Positions 55,185-64,000 of a DNA stretch of 64,000 nucleotides are shown piece by piece (position 1 is the stretch's first letter; every line of letters starts with the position of its first letter). Where the stretch lies: assembly GCF_018614615.1 (NCBI RefSeq), contig NZ_JAGGOK010000004.1, positions 175,845-239,844 of the forward strand, given 5' to 3'. This stretch comes from Streptomyces sp. ISL-100. Its GTDB lineage: Bacteria; Actinomycetota; Actinomycetes; Streptomycetales; Streptomycetaceae. The position numbers were made by a program, and so were the translations under genes. Under the pieces are notes generated by a model. That model ran no database searches, had not been told where the DNA came from, and was given only the letters and a program-made list of their open reading frames with translations.

Positions 55185-55585
55185 GACCGGGCCCGACGTA
55201 GCTGCGCCGGTCGTGGAAGCCGACGACTGGGGCTCCTTCGGCGAGCAGGCCGCCCAGGGTATGCCGGACGGCCAGCCGCCAGGCCCGGGCGGCGCCCGGG
55301 TCCGTACGGCGCAGGGACTCTATGTCGTCGGGGAGGTCGACGAGGACGGTGTCCGCGTCGGTCGGGCCGACCACGGGGCGGCCGTCATGGTTACGGACGC
55401 CCTGGGCAGCTCGGCCGGGCAGATCGAGCGGGCCGGCCTCGTCGCCGGTCACGGTCAGGTCCCAGGCGGTCAGGACGCGGTCGGAGTCGTCGCCACCGTT
55501 GATCGCGTCGTCCTGGCGCCGTAAAAGGACTTCAGGTATTCCTCGGGGCGGGCACCGAGCTTGACGAGGTTGAAGTGGGGGAACG
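55185..55585 (-). pseudogene. GNAT-superfamily (COG3375-like) C-terminal fragment
   Basis: Starting near 55585, NLVKLGARPEEYLKSFYGA shifts frame near 55530 to DAINGGDDSDRVLTAWDL, then VLVDLPDDIESLRRTDPGAA and RAWRLAVRHTLGGLLAEGAP. This is the end of predicted GNAT acetyltransferases of the COG3375 type. The acetyl-CoA-binding half is missing. It was cut off by the neighbouring ATPase gene's region. Confidence 0.65.
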
Positions 55586-55595
55586 GGCCGTCTGC

Positions 55596-56018
55596 CTACG
55601 CTGCGTCGAGATCCGCCCAGCGAGTGATCCCGTCGGGGTGGATCCGTATGCCGCATCGGGTCGACAGGGCACTGACAATGGCGATTCCCCGGCCGTGCTC
55701 GTCCGGGTCCGGCGTGGTGCCCCCATCGGCCGGGAGCGAGGGGCCCGCGTCGGTCACTTCTACGCGGAGCGTTCCGCGGTCGTCGAGGCGGATCCACAAC
55801 AACCGCAGCGTCGCCGGCGGCAGGGCGTGGACGAGCGCATTGGTCAGCAGCTCCGACACCACGACGAGCGCGTCCATGGTGTCCCCCGGGGACAGGCCCC
55901 ACTCGGCGAATACGGTGCGGAGTCGTCCGCGTACGGCAGGTACGGCGCCCGGGGCATGAGGCACAGCGCAGACGTGACCGACCGTCGCGGAGCCGACGGT
56001 GTTGAGCTGAGCGGCCAT
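55596..56018 (-). CDS. Anti-sigma-factor-type ATP-binding protein (RsbW-like)
   Basis: This 140-aa protein is a stand-alone GHKL ATPase: N-box ALVVVSELLTNALVHA and G-box DEHGRGIAIVSALS. Streptomyces has dozens of such single-domain HATPase_c_2 proteins, which act as anti-sigma factors or switch kinases. ATG 56018 was chosen for AAGGAGGG upstream and the usual N-terminus length. It is divergent from gylR. The cognate sigma factor is not in the window. Confidence 0.88.
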   Translation of the reverse strand: MAAQLNTVGSATVGHVCAVPHAPGAVPAVRGRLRTVFAEWGLSPGDTMDALVVVSELLTNALVHALPPATLRLLWIRLDDRGTLRVEVTDAGPSLPADGGTTPDPDEHGRGIAIVSALSTRCGIRIHPDGITRWADLDAA

Positions 56019-56191
56019 CTGCCCTCCTTGATGAGTGGTGCCGACGGATGCTGGGCCACCACGCACGCTATGTAGCGATAAAGGGCGGGTCAATGAACTG
56101 CGGTCGGCATTACCGAACGCCAGGCGAGGCGGGGGAGAAAATACCGCATTCTGCCCCATGTGGGCCGGTGAAGGCGACCTAGAATCGCGGT

Positions 56192-56959
56192 ATGGCCGGT
56201 CCCGTCCAGTCGATCGAACGGGCGGCGGCGATTCTCCGTCTGCTCGCCGGCGGTCCTCGTCGGCTCGGGCTGGGCGAGGTCGCCGCGTCGCTGGGGCTCG
56301 CGAAGGGCACCACCCACGGCATTCTGCGCACCCTCCAGCACGTGGATTTCGTGGAGCAGGACGCGGCGACGGGAAAGTACCAACTCGGGGCGGCGTTGCT
56401 GCACCTCGGCACCAGCTACCTGGACGTCAACGAGCTGCGGTCGCGATCCATCAACTGGGCCGACGCCCTGGCCGCCCGCAGCGGCGGGGCGGTGCGCCTG
56501 GGAGCCCCTCTGGAGGGCAAGGTGCTCATCATCCACCATGTTTTCCGGCCGGACGACACGCTTCAGACCCTCGACGTGGGCGCGCTGCTGCCTCTTCACG
56601 CCTCCTCGCTCGGCAAGGTCCTGCTGGCGTTCGGCACGGCGAACGTGGAGTCTGCGCTCGACGCCGGTCTGGAGGCGTACACCCGGCACACCCTGGTCGA
56701 CCCTGAGGAGCTGACCCGGGCGCTCGCCGAGATCCGGGAGAACGGGTGGGCCGCCGAAGTCCAGGAGATGAGCATGGGCGACGCCGGTGTCGCCGCGCCG
56801 ATCAGGGCGCACGGCGGCCTCTCGGTGGGCGCCATCGGCGTGTCCGGCCCGGTCGAGCGGATCTGTGATGCCACGGGTCGGCCCCAACCGAAGCTGCTCA
56901 TCCTGCTCCGTGACGCAGCCCGGGCCATCTCACGAGACCTGGGAGCTGCCCGCTGGTAG
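56192..56959 (+). CDS. gylR: IclR-family glycerol regulator GylR-like
   Basis: This 255-aa regulator has the IclR winged helix (SIERAAAILRLLAGGPRRLG, then SLGLAKGTTHGILRTLQHVD) and ligand domain (LPLHASSLGKVLLAFG; GVAAPIRAHGGLSVGAIGV). It closely follows GylR of S. coelicolor, which represses the glycerol operon until glycerol-3-phosphate is present. It precedes glpK by 41 bp on the same strand, the same order as the known gyl operon but without glpF. Confidence 0.85.
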   Translation: MAGPVQSIERAAAILRLLAGGPRRLGLGEVAASLGLAKGTTHGILRTLQHVDFVEQDAATGKYQLGAALLHLGTSYLDVNELRSRSINWADALAARSGGAVRLGAPLEGKVLIIHHVFRPDDTLQTLDVGALLPLHASSLGKVLLAFGTANVESALDAGLEAYTRHTLVDPEELTRALAEIRENGWAAEVQEMSMGDAGVAAPIRAHGGLSVGAIGVSGPVERICDATGRPQPKLLILLRDAARAISRDLGAARW

Positions 56960-57000
56960 CTCCCCACGCTTCTCTACGCATCGGAAAGGCGGTCCGGATC

Positions 57001-58515
57001 ATGGTCGGACGGTATGTGATGTCCATTGACCAGGGCACCACCTCCACCCGTTGCATCCTGTTCGACCACGGCGGGCGGTTGGTTTCGGTCGCGCAGCGCG
57101 AGCACCAGCAGTATTTCCCGAGGCCCGGCTGGGTAGAGCACGACGCCCTGGAGATCTGGCGCAATCTGCGACGCATCGTGCCCGAGGCCCTTTCCGGCGC
57201 CGGCGTCGCCGTCGAAGCGGTCTCTGCCCTGGGCATCGCGAACCAGCGCGAGACGACAGTGCTCTGGGACCGGCTGACCGGCACACCGCTGGGCAGAGCG
57301 ATCGTCTGGCAGGACACCCGCACCGCTCCGCTCGTCGAGGACCTGAGGAATCACCCCGGCGACGACTTCTTCATGGAGCGCTGCGGTCTGCCGCCCTCGA
57401 CCTACTTCTCCGCGCCTCGGATCCGCTGGCTGTTCGACCACGTGGCCGGTCTGGAACGGCGGGCCAGGGACGGCGAGGTGCTGTTCGGCACGATGGAGAC
57501 CTGGCTGATCTGGAACCTGACCGGCGGCACGGCGGGTGGCCGTCACATCACCGATGTGACCAACGCCAGCCGCACGATGCTCATGAACATGCGCACGCTC
57601 CAATGGGACGAGGAACTGCTGGAGTTCTTCGGGGTTCCGCGCGTGATCCTGCCCGAGATCCGGTCCTCGGCGGAAAGGTACGGTGAGGATCGCACGGTGC
57701 TCCCGGGCATGCCCATCACGGCCGCGCTCGGCGATCAGCAGGCCGCACTCTTCGGGCAGACCTGCTTCTCCCCGGGCGAGGCGAAGTGCACGTACGGGAC
57801 CGGCAGCTTCCTGATGCTCAACACCGGGACCGACGTCGTTCGGTCCCGGAACGGACTGCTCACCACCGTTGCGTACAAGATCGGCGATCAGCCCGCGGTC
57901 TACGCGCTCGAAGGTCCGATCGCCGTCACCGGGGCACTGGTCCAGTGGTTCCGCGACCGTCTGGAACTGATCAGCAGCGCACCTGGCATCGAAACCCTTG
58001 CGCGCACCGTGGAGGACAACGGCGGCTGCTACATCGTCCCGGCGTTCTCCGGTCTCTTCGCACCCCACTGGCGTAGCGACGCACGTGGCGTGATCGTCGG
58101 CCTCACCTCGTACGTCACCAAGGGACACCTGGCCAGGGCCGCGCTGGAAGCCACCGGCTGGCAGACGCGCGAGGTCGTCGACGCCATGAACGCCGACTCC
58201 TCGCTCACTCTCAAAGAGCTCAAGGTCGACGGTGGCATGACATCGGACAACCTCCTCATGCAGATCCTGGCCGATGTCCTCAACGTGCCGGTGGTGCGGC
58301 CCATGGCCGCCGAGACCGTCTCGCTGGGCGCCGCCTACGCCGCCGGGCTGGCCGCCGGCTACTGGACGGACCTGGAAGTCCTGCGGCGCAACTGGCACCG
58401 AGCGGCCCAATGGCTGCCCGACATGGACCCCGTGCGACGAGCGTCGGAATACGACAACTGGCAACGGGCCGTCGAGCGATCCCTGGGGTGGATAAGACGG
58501 CCGGAAGGCCCATGA
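57001..58515 (+). CDS. glpK: Glycerol kinase
   Basis: This 504-aa FGGY kinase phosphorylates glycerol to glycerol-3-phosphate with ATP. Visible are the N-terminal phosphate loop SIDQGTTSTRCILFD, GWVEHDALEIW, ANQRETTVLWD, the FGGY signature region MNMRTLQWDEELLEFFGVP, the second ATPase segment FSGLFAPHWRSDARGVIVGL and TSDNLLMQILAD. Length is normal. The uptake facilitator glpF and glpD are not found beside it, so it may be a secondary copy. AAGGCGG precedes the ATG. Confidence 0.93.
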   Translation: MVGRYVMSIDQGTTSTRCILFDHGGRLVSVAQREHQQYFPRPGWVEHDALEIWRNLRRIVPEALSGAGVAVEAVSALGIANQRETTVLWDRLTGTPLGRAIVWQDTRTAPLVEDLRNHPGDDFFMERCGLPPSTYFSAPRIRWLFDHVAGLERRARDGEVLFGTMETWLIWNLTGGTAGGRHITDVTNASRTMLMNMRTLQWDEELLEFFGVPRVILPEIRSSAERYGEDRTVLPGMPITAALGDQQAALFGQTCFSPGEAKCTYGTGSFLMLNTGTDVVRSRNGLLTTVAYKIGDQPAVYALEGPIAVTGALVQWFRDRLELISSAPGIETLARTVEDNGGCYIVPAFSGLFAPHWRSDARGVIVGLTSYVTKGHLARAALEATGWQTREVVDAMNADSSLTLKELKVDGGMTSDNLLMQILADVLNVPVVRPMAAETVSLGAAYAAGLAAGYWTDLEVLRRNWHRAAQWLPDMDPVRRASEYDNWQRAVERSLGWIRRPEGP

Positions 58516-58774
58516 TGCGCAGACCGGGCGGGCCTTACCCGGCCCGTCGGCATCGCCGGCTGCTCTCGACCGGTCACGGCTCGCGCTGGCCACCCCGGCT
58601 GGCGGCGCTCCCGTGCGAGGTGGTCTGGGCGACGACATGGATGATGGATGGCTGACGCGACGAATGCATCGCCCCCGCATCGGTTTGCCGCAGCTGCCGG
58701 TGGTGGTCTGGCCGGAGCCGTCCGACATCGATGACCAGGACGAGCGGAACGGACTGCACTGGAAGCCCCGGCGA

Positions 58775-60191
58775 CCTGCTTGGGCTCAGGCAGAGTGACG
58801 GCGTGAGAGGCGTCCGGAAGCTCGACAACGACAGCCCCGGCCCGTTGAGCGCCGAAGCGCTGCACCTCGGGGTTGATCGCGCGGTCAGCCCCGGCCACCA
58901 GGGCCCAGGACGGCTTCGCTGCCACGCAGCCGCGGAGGCTGTCTCGGTGAAGACAGCAGCGGCGAGTGGGCGTTGGGCCGCTGCCAGAACCCTGGCGACG
59001 TCCTCGGCCACATCTGCGGCGAAGACGGAGGGGAAAGCTGCCTCGTCGATGGTGACCTCGACAGCGGAGTCACCATCCAGGAGCGGGTACAAGCACTCCT
59101 TCAGGTTGCTCGCCAGTGGGGAGTCGGGGAAGCACCCCCGCAGCTCGCCGAGGCTCTCGCCCTCATGCGGTACGTACGCAGCTACGTAGACGAGCCCGAC
59201 GACGTTCTCCGCGGCACCGGCCACGGTGATCAGCGCACCGCCGTAGGAGTGACCGACGAGTACGACGGGGCCGCCAATCTGGGACGGAAGCGACGTAGGC
59301 TGCGTCGGAGGCGAGGCCGCGCAGTGGGTTCGGCGGCGCCATCACCGGGATGCCGCGGCTCTGCAGTTCCGAGATGACGGCTATCCAGGCTGCCGCGTCG
59401 GCGAAGGCACCGCGCACGAGGACAGTACGGCTGAAGTGCGAGGGGCTGCTGAAGCCCCAGCGGTGTGCCACCGCTGCCACGGTGAAACTCCGGTTGGACC
59501 GGCCCGGTTCGATCCTGCAGGACTCGAGCCTGCGTCGCCGCACCCATTGGCTCACCGTGATGCCGTCGCTCTGAAAGAGCTTGTGCAGGTACCGGACGGA
59601 AATGTGGTGGGCGCGTGCGATCGATTCCGGTGAGAGGTCCGGGTCCATCAGATGCTCTTCGATGAAGGCCCGGATCCGGGACAGCGTTTCGTTGCCGACC
59701 CTCGACGCGTCGGCCGGCTCGTCTGCCGTGTCCGTTTCAAGGAGCTCCATGACCAATACGGAGAGGAGGTGAACGGCCGTCCGGGCGAGCCGGTCCCCGA
59801 TCGTGGACCGGCGGAACTCCGCCTTGACGGCGAGCGCGGACAGGAAGTCCGACACGAGCGCCCCCAGCCCCTCGCCGCCGCGCACGGGGACACCCACCAC
59901 CTGCTTCAGTTCCGAGTCCGTAACTCCCAGATAGCAGCGGGGTATCCGAAAAAAGATCATCTGGCAGTCGTCGCCGAACCGCAGCAGGTGACGCCGGGCC
60001 GGGTCACAGAAGACCAGGTCGTTCGGCTCCAGGGGACTCTTGGTCCCCTCGCGGAGGCTCGTGACCGACCCGCGGACATGCATGCCGAGATAAAGGAAAT
60101 TTCCGCCCCCCTCGCCCGGCATTTCGGAAAGAATCTGAACAAGCCACTCGGAATCCGTTTCAGGCGCAGGTGACATCATTGATTGGGTCAT
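58775..60191 (-). pseudogene. AraC-family regulator fused to alpha/beta hydrolase
   Basis: From ATG 60191 the frame encodes an AraC-type regulator: an AraC_binding_2-like domain (GSVTSLREGTKSPLEPND), the first helix-turn-helix (SPESIARAHHISVRYLHKLF) and most of the second (VAAVAHRWGFSSPSHFSR). At about 59420 it runs in frame into a hydrolase: VLVRGAFADAAAWIAVISEL, then with frameshifts near 59282 and 58918, LVGHSYGG, NVVGLVYVAAYVPHEGESL and DASHAVTLPEPKQVAG. The regulator's last ~20 residues and the hydrolase start are deleted. Neither protein is likely to work. Confidence 0.82.
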
Positions 60192-60269
60192 GGGAACTCC
60201 AAACCGTACGGTTCTTCGTTGTCGGGCGCAGCCGCTCGTACGGGCGTCGGCGTGTTCGCGGAGGCCGGG

Positions 60270-61120
60270 CTAGGCCCGCGTACCTGGTTCCTCGGCCAGG
60301 AACTTCTCCACCACCGCATTGAAGGCCGCCGGGTTTTCGAGGAAGGGGAAATGCGAGCTCGCCACGTCGGAGGTGAAGACGTGAAGTCGCGCATCGGGAA
60401 TCTGCTTGGCGATGAAGCGCTGTGAATCGGGGTGCACATGGCTTCCCTCGCAGCCGATCACCAGGGTTGGCACATCGATCCTGGGAAGTACGTCGCGCCA
60501 GTCCTGCGCGCAGTGGTCGAACAGCAGAGGTACGCCGGCGTGCGCAGGTGTCAAGGTGATCTGCTCGGCGACGAAGGCGAGCATCTCCGGGTCGGGCTCG
60601 CCGGAGAACATGCCACGCACGAAGTCAGCACGCACCTTGTCGCCCCCGGCGCCGCGAGCGCGGCGCCCAGGGCGAGAAGCTCCGACACGTCGAAGATGGC
60701 GCCCGAGTCCTGTTGCTCCTGCTTGGTCATCCAGGGAACAGCGGCGACGGCCGCCGGCTGGTCGACGGCGACGAAGCGCCGGATCCGCCCGGTGCCGTAC
60801 TGGTCGATGAAGCTCCACCACACCGAGACGCCCATGGACCAACCCAGCGCGTCGAACCGCCCCAGTCGGAGATGGTCGACGAGTTCGAGCACGTCGCGGG
60901 CCAGGCGAGCGATGCGATAGCCGTGATGCGGCTTGCCGGACAGCCCGTGGCCGCGCAGGTCGACGGTGACGACGCGGCGCCCGGGGGACAGATTCGCGAC
61001 CTGGTGGCGGAACATCGCCTGTGTCTGGCCCCAGCCGTGCAGCATGACCAGGGGAACGCCCTCGCCACCGCTGTCTCGGTACGCGATCCGTGTTCCATCA
61101 GTAGCGATCAGTTCCCTCAT
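60270..61120 (-). pseudogene. Alpha/beta hydrolase, frameshifted
   Basis: The start at ATG 61120 (GGAAGAGGAC upstream) gives a classic hydrolase: IAYRDSGGEGVPLVMLHGWG, DLRGHGLSGKP and nucleophile GWSMG. Near 60645 the frame changes to VRADFVRGMFSGEPDPEMLA, VPTLVIGCEGSHVHPDSQRF and the His in ASSHFPFLENP, ending at 60270. All catalytic residues would be present in the joined ~283-aa protein, resembling haloperoxidase/epoxide-hydrolase relatives. One base indel inactivates it as written. Confidence 0.78.
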
Positions 61121-61416
61121 GTCCTCTTCCCTGTTCACGGGCCGGCCGTCCCGCCCGCCTCGTCCCACACATCTTCGGATGCGGCGCGTAGCCGCCACCA
61201 CCGCGTGCTGTAGGAATCGGGCGGGAGATCATTCTCGCTTCGTCGAAGCGGTGAGAGGTGGCCACCAGACCGAGCCGGGATCACGCACCCACGTCGTCGC
61301 CCGTGGTGAGGAGTTCCCGGAGGTCACTTCCACCATGATGAACACGACCACACACCGAGCCCCCATGTAGTCGGCCCTGACCTTTACCCAGTCGGGCTCA
61401 GCTGACGGAATGTGCT

Positions 61417-62150
61417 GTGGACGACAGGAGCTGGTCACCGCGCTTCTTCGCGCCTCCATGCCGCGCCGCCGACTGTGCGTGGCACACTCAAAAGCGGTCG
61501 GTGCGGTGCGGGGGCCCGGTGGTCCTGACGGTGTACGCGGACCGTGCCGGGCGGCTGTGGCGGATCGCGGAGATGTGCGCGCGCTGCGCGGCCGTCATCC
61601 CTGACTGCCGTGTGCTGGACACTGCTGCGCCCCCACTCCGCCCCGCCCCGGGCAGGGCCGCGGCCGGTCAAGAATTGGCGGGGCCCCTGGGGGCAGAGCG
61701 GCTGCCCGCAGACGGCACGGGCACGGATTGTGCGGCCGTGTTCTCCGACCACGCCTCCTCCCCCGCCTTCCCTTCGGCCGACACTTCCATTTCCCTGCCC
61801 GCCGGGCCGGCTCCGGTGCCCCCGCCCGAACCGCCGCAACGCCGCGACGGCTGCAGCGGTGGGGGGAGAATCGCGCAGCGGACCGTGCCTCACGACCTTG
61901 AGCCCGAGGCGCTCCGTGTGGAACTCATCGAGCTCGGCGACGCGTTCCGCGCCTATCAACAGAGCACCGAACCCAACCTCGTCCTCCTCGCCCGACTCCA
62001 CGAGCGAAAGGCGCGCATTCGCCCTGTGAGCCGAAGTCACCGGCGACACCTCCCTGCGCCACGAGGCTAAACGCTCCGAGAATGCTGCACAGACCACCCG
62101 TGACATGCACGCCAACCGTGTCGGACGACTAGGTCTTCAGGCTGCGAAGC
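61417..62150 (+). pseudogene. Cys-rich actinomycete accessory protein, decayed
   Basis: From GTG 61417: CAWHTQKRSVRCGGPVVLTV, MCARCAAVIPDCRV (two CxxC-like pairs), a long Pro/Ala linker, then LRVELIELGDAFRAYQQSTE and LVLLARLHERKAR. A frame change near 62005 and an in-frame TGA follow, after which EVTGDTSLRHEAKRSENAAQ continues. I associate this architecture with plasmid- or ICE-borne genes of Streptomyces, from memory. It would bind zinc. Confidence 0.5.
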
Positions 62151-62300
62151 CGTGTTCGCAGGCGGTACGTTCGCGACTGACCAGCGGTTGGCTTCCTTCC
62201 CGGCACCGGTGAGGATGTGGGAGCGGGTCGCTTTGTACCCGGTGATGATGACGGGCTTGGTGGCGGGGGCGTCGTCGAGGCCGACGCGGCGTCAATGCCA
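62129..62300 (-). pseudogene. Possible transposase tail
   Basis: The minus strand reads KPVIITGYKATRSHILTG and then in another frame RERTACEHGFAA followed by LKT. The CEHGFAxLK-like motif resembles the Glu region of some IS transposases. Evidence is thin. Confidence 0.3.
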
Positions 62301-62317
62301 ACCCGTACACCATTGCA

Positions 62318-62690
62318 GACGGGCCAACCCCCTACACCATTGAACACGGCCGGGCCCAGCGCCGCGCACTGCGCGATGCCGCCAAGCGCGCCGGGCGTGA
62401 CCCGGACGAGGTGAAGATGTTCGCCGGCCTCATGCCGATCATCGCTTCCCCCCGCCGGGCCGCCCTCGACCGGCGACGCTTTCTGGACGAGTCCGTCAAT
62501 CTGCGCCAGCGCGTCCGCTACCTCGGCGCCATGATCGGCCTGCCGCTCGGTTACGACCAGATCGACGAGCCACTGACCGCGCGCCGGCTCGCCGACACCA
62601 TATCCAGCCCGCACGACCCGCGCTCCGCCCCCGCCCTTCAGGTGGTCCGGGAAGGCTGGACCCTGCGCGACGTCATCGCCCACGAGTTCT
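62318..62690 (+). pseudogene. FMN-dependent monooxygenase C-terminal fragment
   Basis: It reads HGRAQRRALRDAAKRAGRDP, DEVKMFAGLMPIIASPRRAA, LPLGYDQIDEPLTARRLADT and VVREGWTLRDVIAHE, matching the end of NtaA/SnaA-type luciferase-like monooxygenases. The N-terminal ~250 residues are missing. It stops just before the TetR promoter. Confidence 0.72.
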
Positions 62691-62714
62691 TTCTCCTCGC
62701 CCGGCCACAACCTG

Positions 62715-62728
62715 AAACCGATCGGTTT
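62715..62728. promoter_or_regulatory. Perfect palindrome, likely TetR operator
   Basis: AAACCGATCGGTTT is a perfect 14-bp dyad 33 bp upstream of the TetR-family start codon and close to a TTTTGTCC/AGTTAACC promoter-like stretch. Self-repression is the usual arrangement for this family. Confidence 0.6.
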
Positions 62729-62760
62729 TCATTTTGTCCGGATCGAGTTAACCTCGCAGT

Positions 62761-63330
62761 ATGACCACCGAAGCGAAGCCAAGTACTAGAGAGCGGCTGC
62801 TGGAGGCGGCGGCCACGCTCACCTACCGAGACGGTGTCGGCATCGGCGTCGAGGCGCTGTGCAAGGCGGCTGGGGTGTCGAAGCGCTCTCTGTACCAGCT
62901 GTTCGAGAGCAAGGACGAACTGCTGGCAGCGAGCCTGGAGGAGCGCGCCTCCACCTTCGTGGCCGGGCTCCTGCCCGCAGCGGACGATGGCCGTTCAGCC
63001 CGCGAGCGGATCCTGCACGTCTTCGAGCAGGTGGAGTTGCAGGCGGGTGCGCCCGAGTTCCGAGGCTGCCGGTATTTGGCTGTGCAGATCGAGCTCAAGG
63101 ATCAGAGCCACCCTGCGAGCCGGGTGGCACACCGGATCAAGGGGAACCTGACGGTCTTTTTCCGTTCCGAGGCCGAACAGGGCGGGGCGAGCGATCCCGA
63201 CCTGCTGGCCCGGCAGCTCAGCCTGGTCTTCGACGGCGCCAGCGCCCGCGCGGGGATCCAGGCCGACAACCTGGCCGGGCTCGTCGCACCCACTGTGGCC
63301 GCCCTGCTCGATGCGGCAGACATGCGCTGA
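62761..63330 (+). CDS. TetR/AcrR-family regulator
   Basis: This 189-aa protein has the TetR helix-turn-helix (RLLEAAATLTYRDGVGIGVE then CKAAGVSKRSLYQLFESKDE) and a helical ligand domain with ARERILHVFEQVELQ and GCRYLAVQIELKD. It is of the kind that governs efflux or redox genes. The gene is intact and follows a monooxygenase fragment. A perfect palindrome in its promoter suggests autoregulation. Its former target may be the truncated monooxygenase. Confidence 0.9.
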   Translation: MTTEAKPSTRERLLEAAATLTYRDGVGIGVEALCKAAGVSKRSLYQLFESKDELLAASLEERASTFVAGLLPAADDGRSARERILHVFEQVELQAGAPEFRGCRYLAVQIELKDQSHPASRVAHRIKGNLTVFFRSEAEQGGASDPDLLARQLSLVFDGASARAGIQADNLAGLVAPTVAALLDAADMR

Positions 63331-63504
63331 CGCATCCCTTTTCGAGCAGGCTCGGTGACCGGTGCGCTCTCCGGGTCGATGCCCGTCTCCGGCAGCCGGA
63401 GCAGCTCCCATGGCCTCACGCCCTTGCTCCCCGGCAGGCGGAGGGAAGCCCGATGGCCTTAGAGGTCCTACCAGGAGCCGTTGACGGTGTGACTGTCGGC
63501 TCGG

Positions 63505-64000
63505 ATGTTCGTTGGTCTGTACGTGGGGAAGAGGGATGCGCGACCATGGATCGTTTCGGACGAACTGTGGTTGCTGATCGAGCCGTTGCTGCCGGAGCCG
63601 GGTCCGACGCTGGTTGTTGGTCGGCCGCGGGTGCCGGACGGCAGGCGCTCTGCGGGATCCTGTTCGTGCTGCGCACCGGGATCCAGTGGGAGTACCTGCC
63701 GCAGGAGCTGAGCTTCGAGTCGGGGATGACCTGCTGGCGGCGCCTGGCCGCGTGGAAAGAGGCCGGCGTGTGGGACCGGCTCCACGCTGTCCTGCTGAGG
63801 AAGCTAAGGGCGGCAAGGCAGCTGGACTGGTCCCGGGCGGTGATCGACTCCAGCCACATGAGGGCCGCTCGGCGGGGCCCACAAGCGGACCGAACCCGGT
63901 CGACCGCGCACGGCCGGGCAGCAAGCACCACGTCCTCGTCGACGGCCAAGGCATCCCGCTCGCCGTGTCGCTGACCGGTGGGAACCGCAATGACATCACT
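63505..64000 (+). pseudogene. IS5-family transposase, frameshifted and cut by window edge
   Basis: From ATG 63505: RPWIVSDELWLLIEPLLPEP. Near 63640 it shifts to CGILFVLRTGIQWEYLPQEL, RLAAWKEAGVWDRLHAVLLR and DWSRAVIDSSHMRA (first Asp), and near 63880 to KHHVLVDGQGIPLAVSLTGG. It continues beyond the right edge. It differs from the IS5 copies at 38.6 and 45.4 kb. Confidence 0.85.

Noticed and set aside
55596..55902. Alternative minus-strand frame through the ATPase gene into the GNAT fragment
   Set aside because: The stretch above 55585 in that frame is an out-of-frame shadow of the RsbW-like gene; only the part below shows acetyltransferase residues.

Overview
The window reads as chromosomal DNA from a Streptomyces or close relative: very high GC, strong G/C third-position bias, GTG/TTG starts, and actinomycete-specific families (conservon cvnA-D, DUF742, Tpg/Tap telomere proteins, GylR). 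Tpg and Tap imply a linear replicon. No rRNA, tRNA or CRISPR array was found.

Layout. (1) 1-6.2 kb: a truncated hypothetical gene, a TmrB-like P-loop protein, an aldo/keto reductase, then transposon-end-like tandem/inverted repeats (394-432, 2109-2170, 2856-2950) bracketing a small orphan gene. Next comes a minus-strand operon of a 118-aa unknown protein, tap (frameshifted here) and tpg (intact). (2) 6.2-31.9 kb: a well-preserved block with no broken genes. It holds a conservon (sensor kinase, two roadblock proteins, DUF742 protein, GTPase-like protein) next to an MHYT membrane protein, several single genes (methyltransferase, MpaB-like oxygenase, secreted esterase, MOSC protein, desaturase), an overlapping SNF2 helicase/SWIM protein pair, and a choline-to-glycine-betaine cluster (GAF regulator, betaine aldehyde dehydrogenase, APC permease, choline oxidase, second aldehyde dehydrogenase). 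(3) 31.9-39.1 kb: a gene graveyard bounded by integrase fragments and made of truncated or fused remnants (2Fe-2S subunit without partners, hydrolase pieces, an acyl-CoA synthetase head joined to an oxidoreductase tail, MarR debris, frameshifted ComB, a transposon helper, an IS5 head fused to a HEAT-repeat tail). One complete oxidoreductase survives there. (4) 39.1-49 kb: a two-component system with a VanZ-like protein, a secreted FG-GAP propeller, a decayed TetR gene, an orphan Imm21 immunity gene, a broken IS5 element beside an intact ISAzo13-family element, and a small Cys-rich protein. (5) 48.5-58.5 kb: a secreted lysyl-oxidase-like protein, a SnoaL protein plus NCS1 permease with divergent PucR regulator, an unknown zinc-ribbon protein, debris, an anti-sigma-type ATPase, and gylR-glpK. 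(6) 58.5-64 kb: an AraC regulator fused by deletion to an alpha/beta hydrolase, further frameshifted genes, a TetR regulator with a palindrome upstream, and an IS5 transposase running off the edge.

How it works together: the intact block handles signalling (conservon), osmoprotectant synthesis from choline, lipid modification and DNA metabolism. The two flanks look like mobile, decaying accessory DNA. About fifteen single-base frameshifts fall outside 6.2-32 kb and I found none inside it, so decay explains them better than random sequencing error. All family names come from reading translated sequence by eye; no database search was run.
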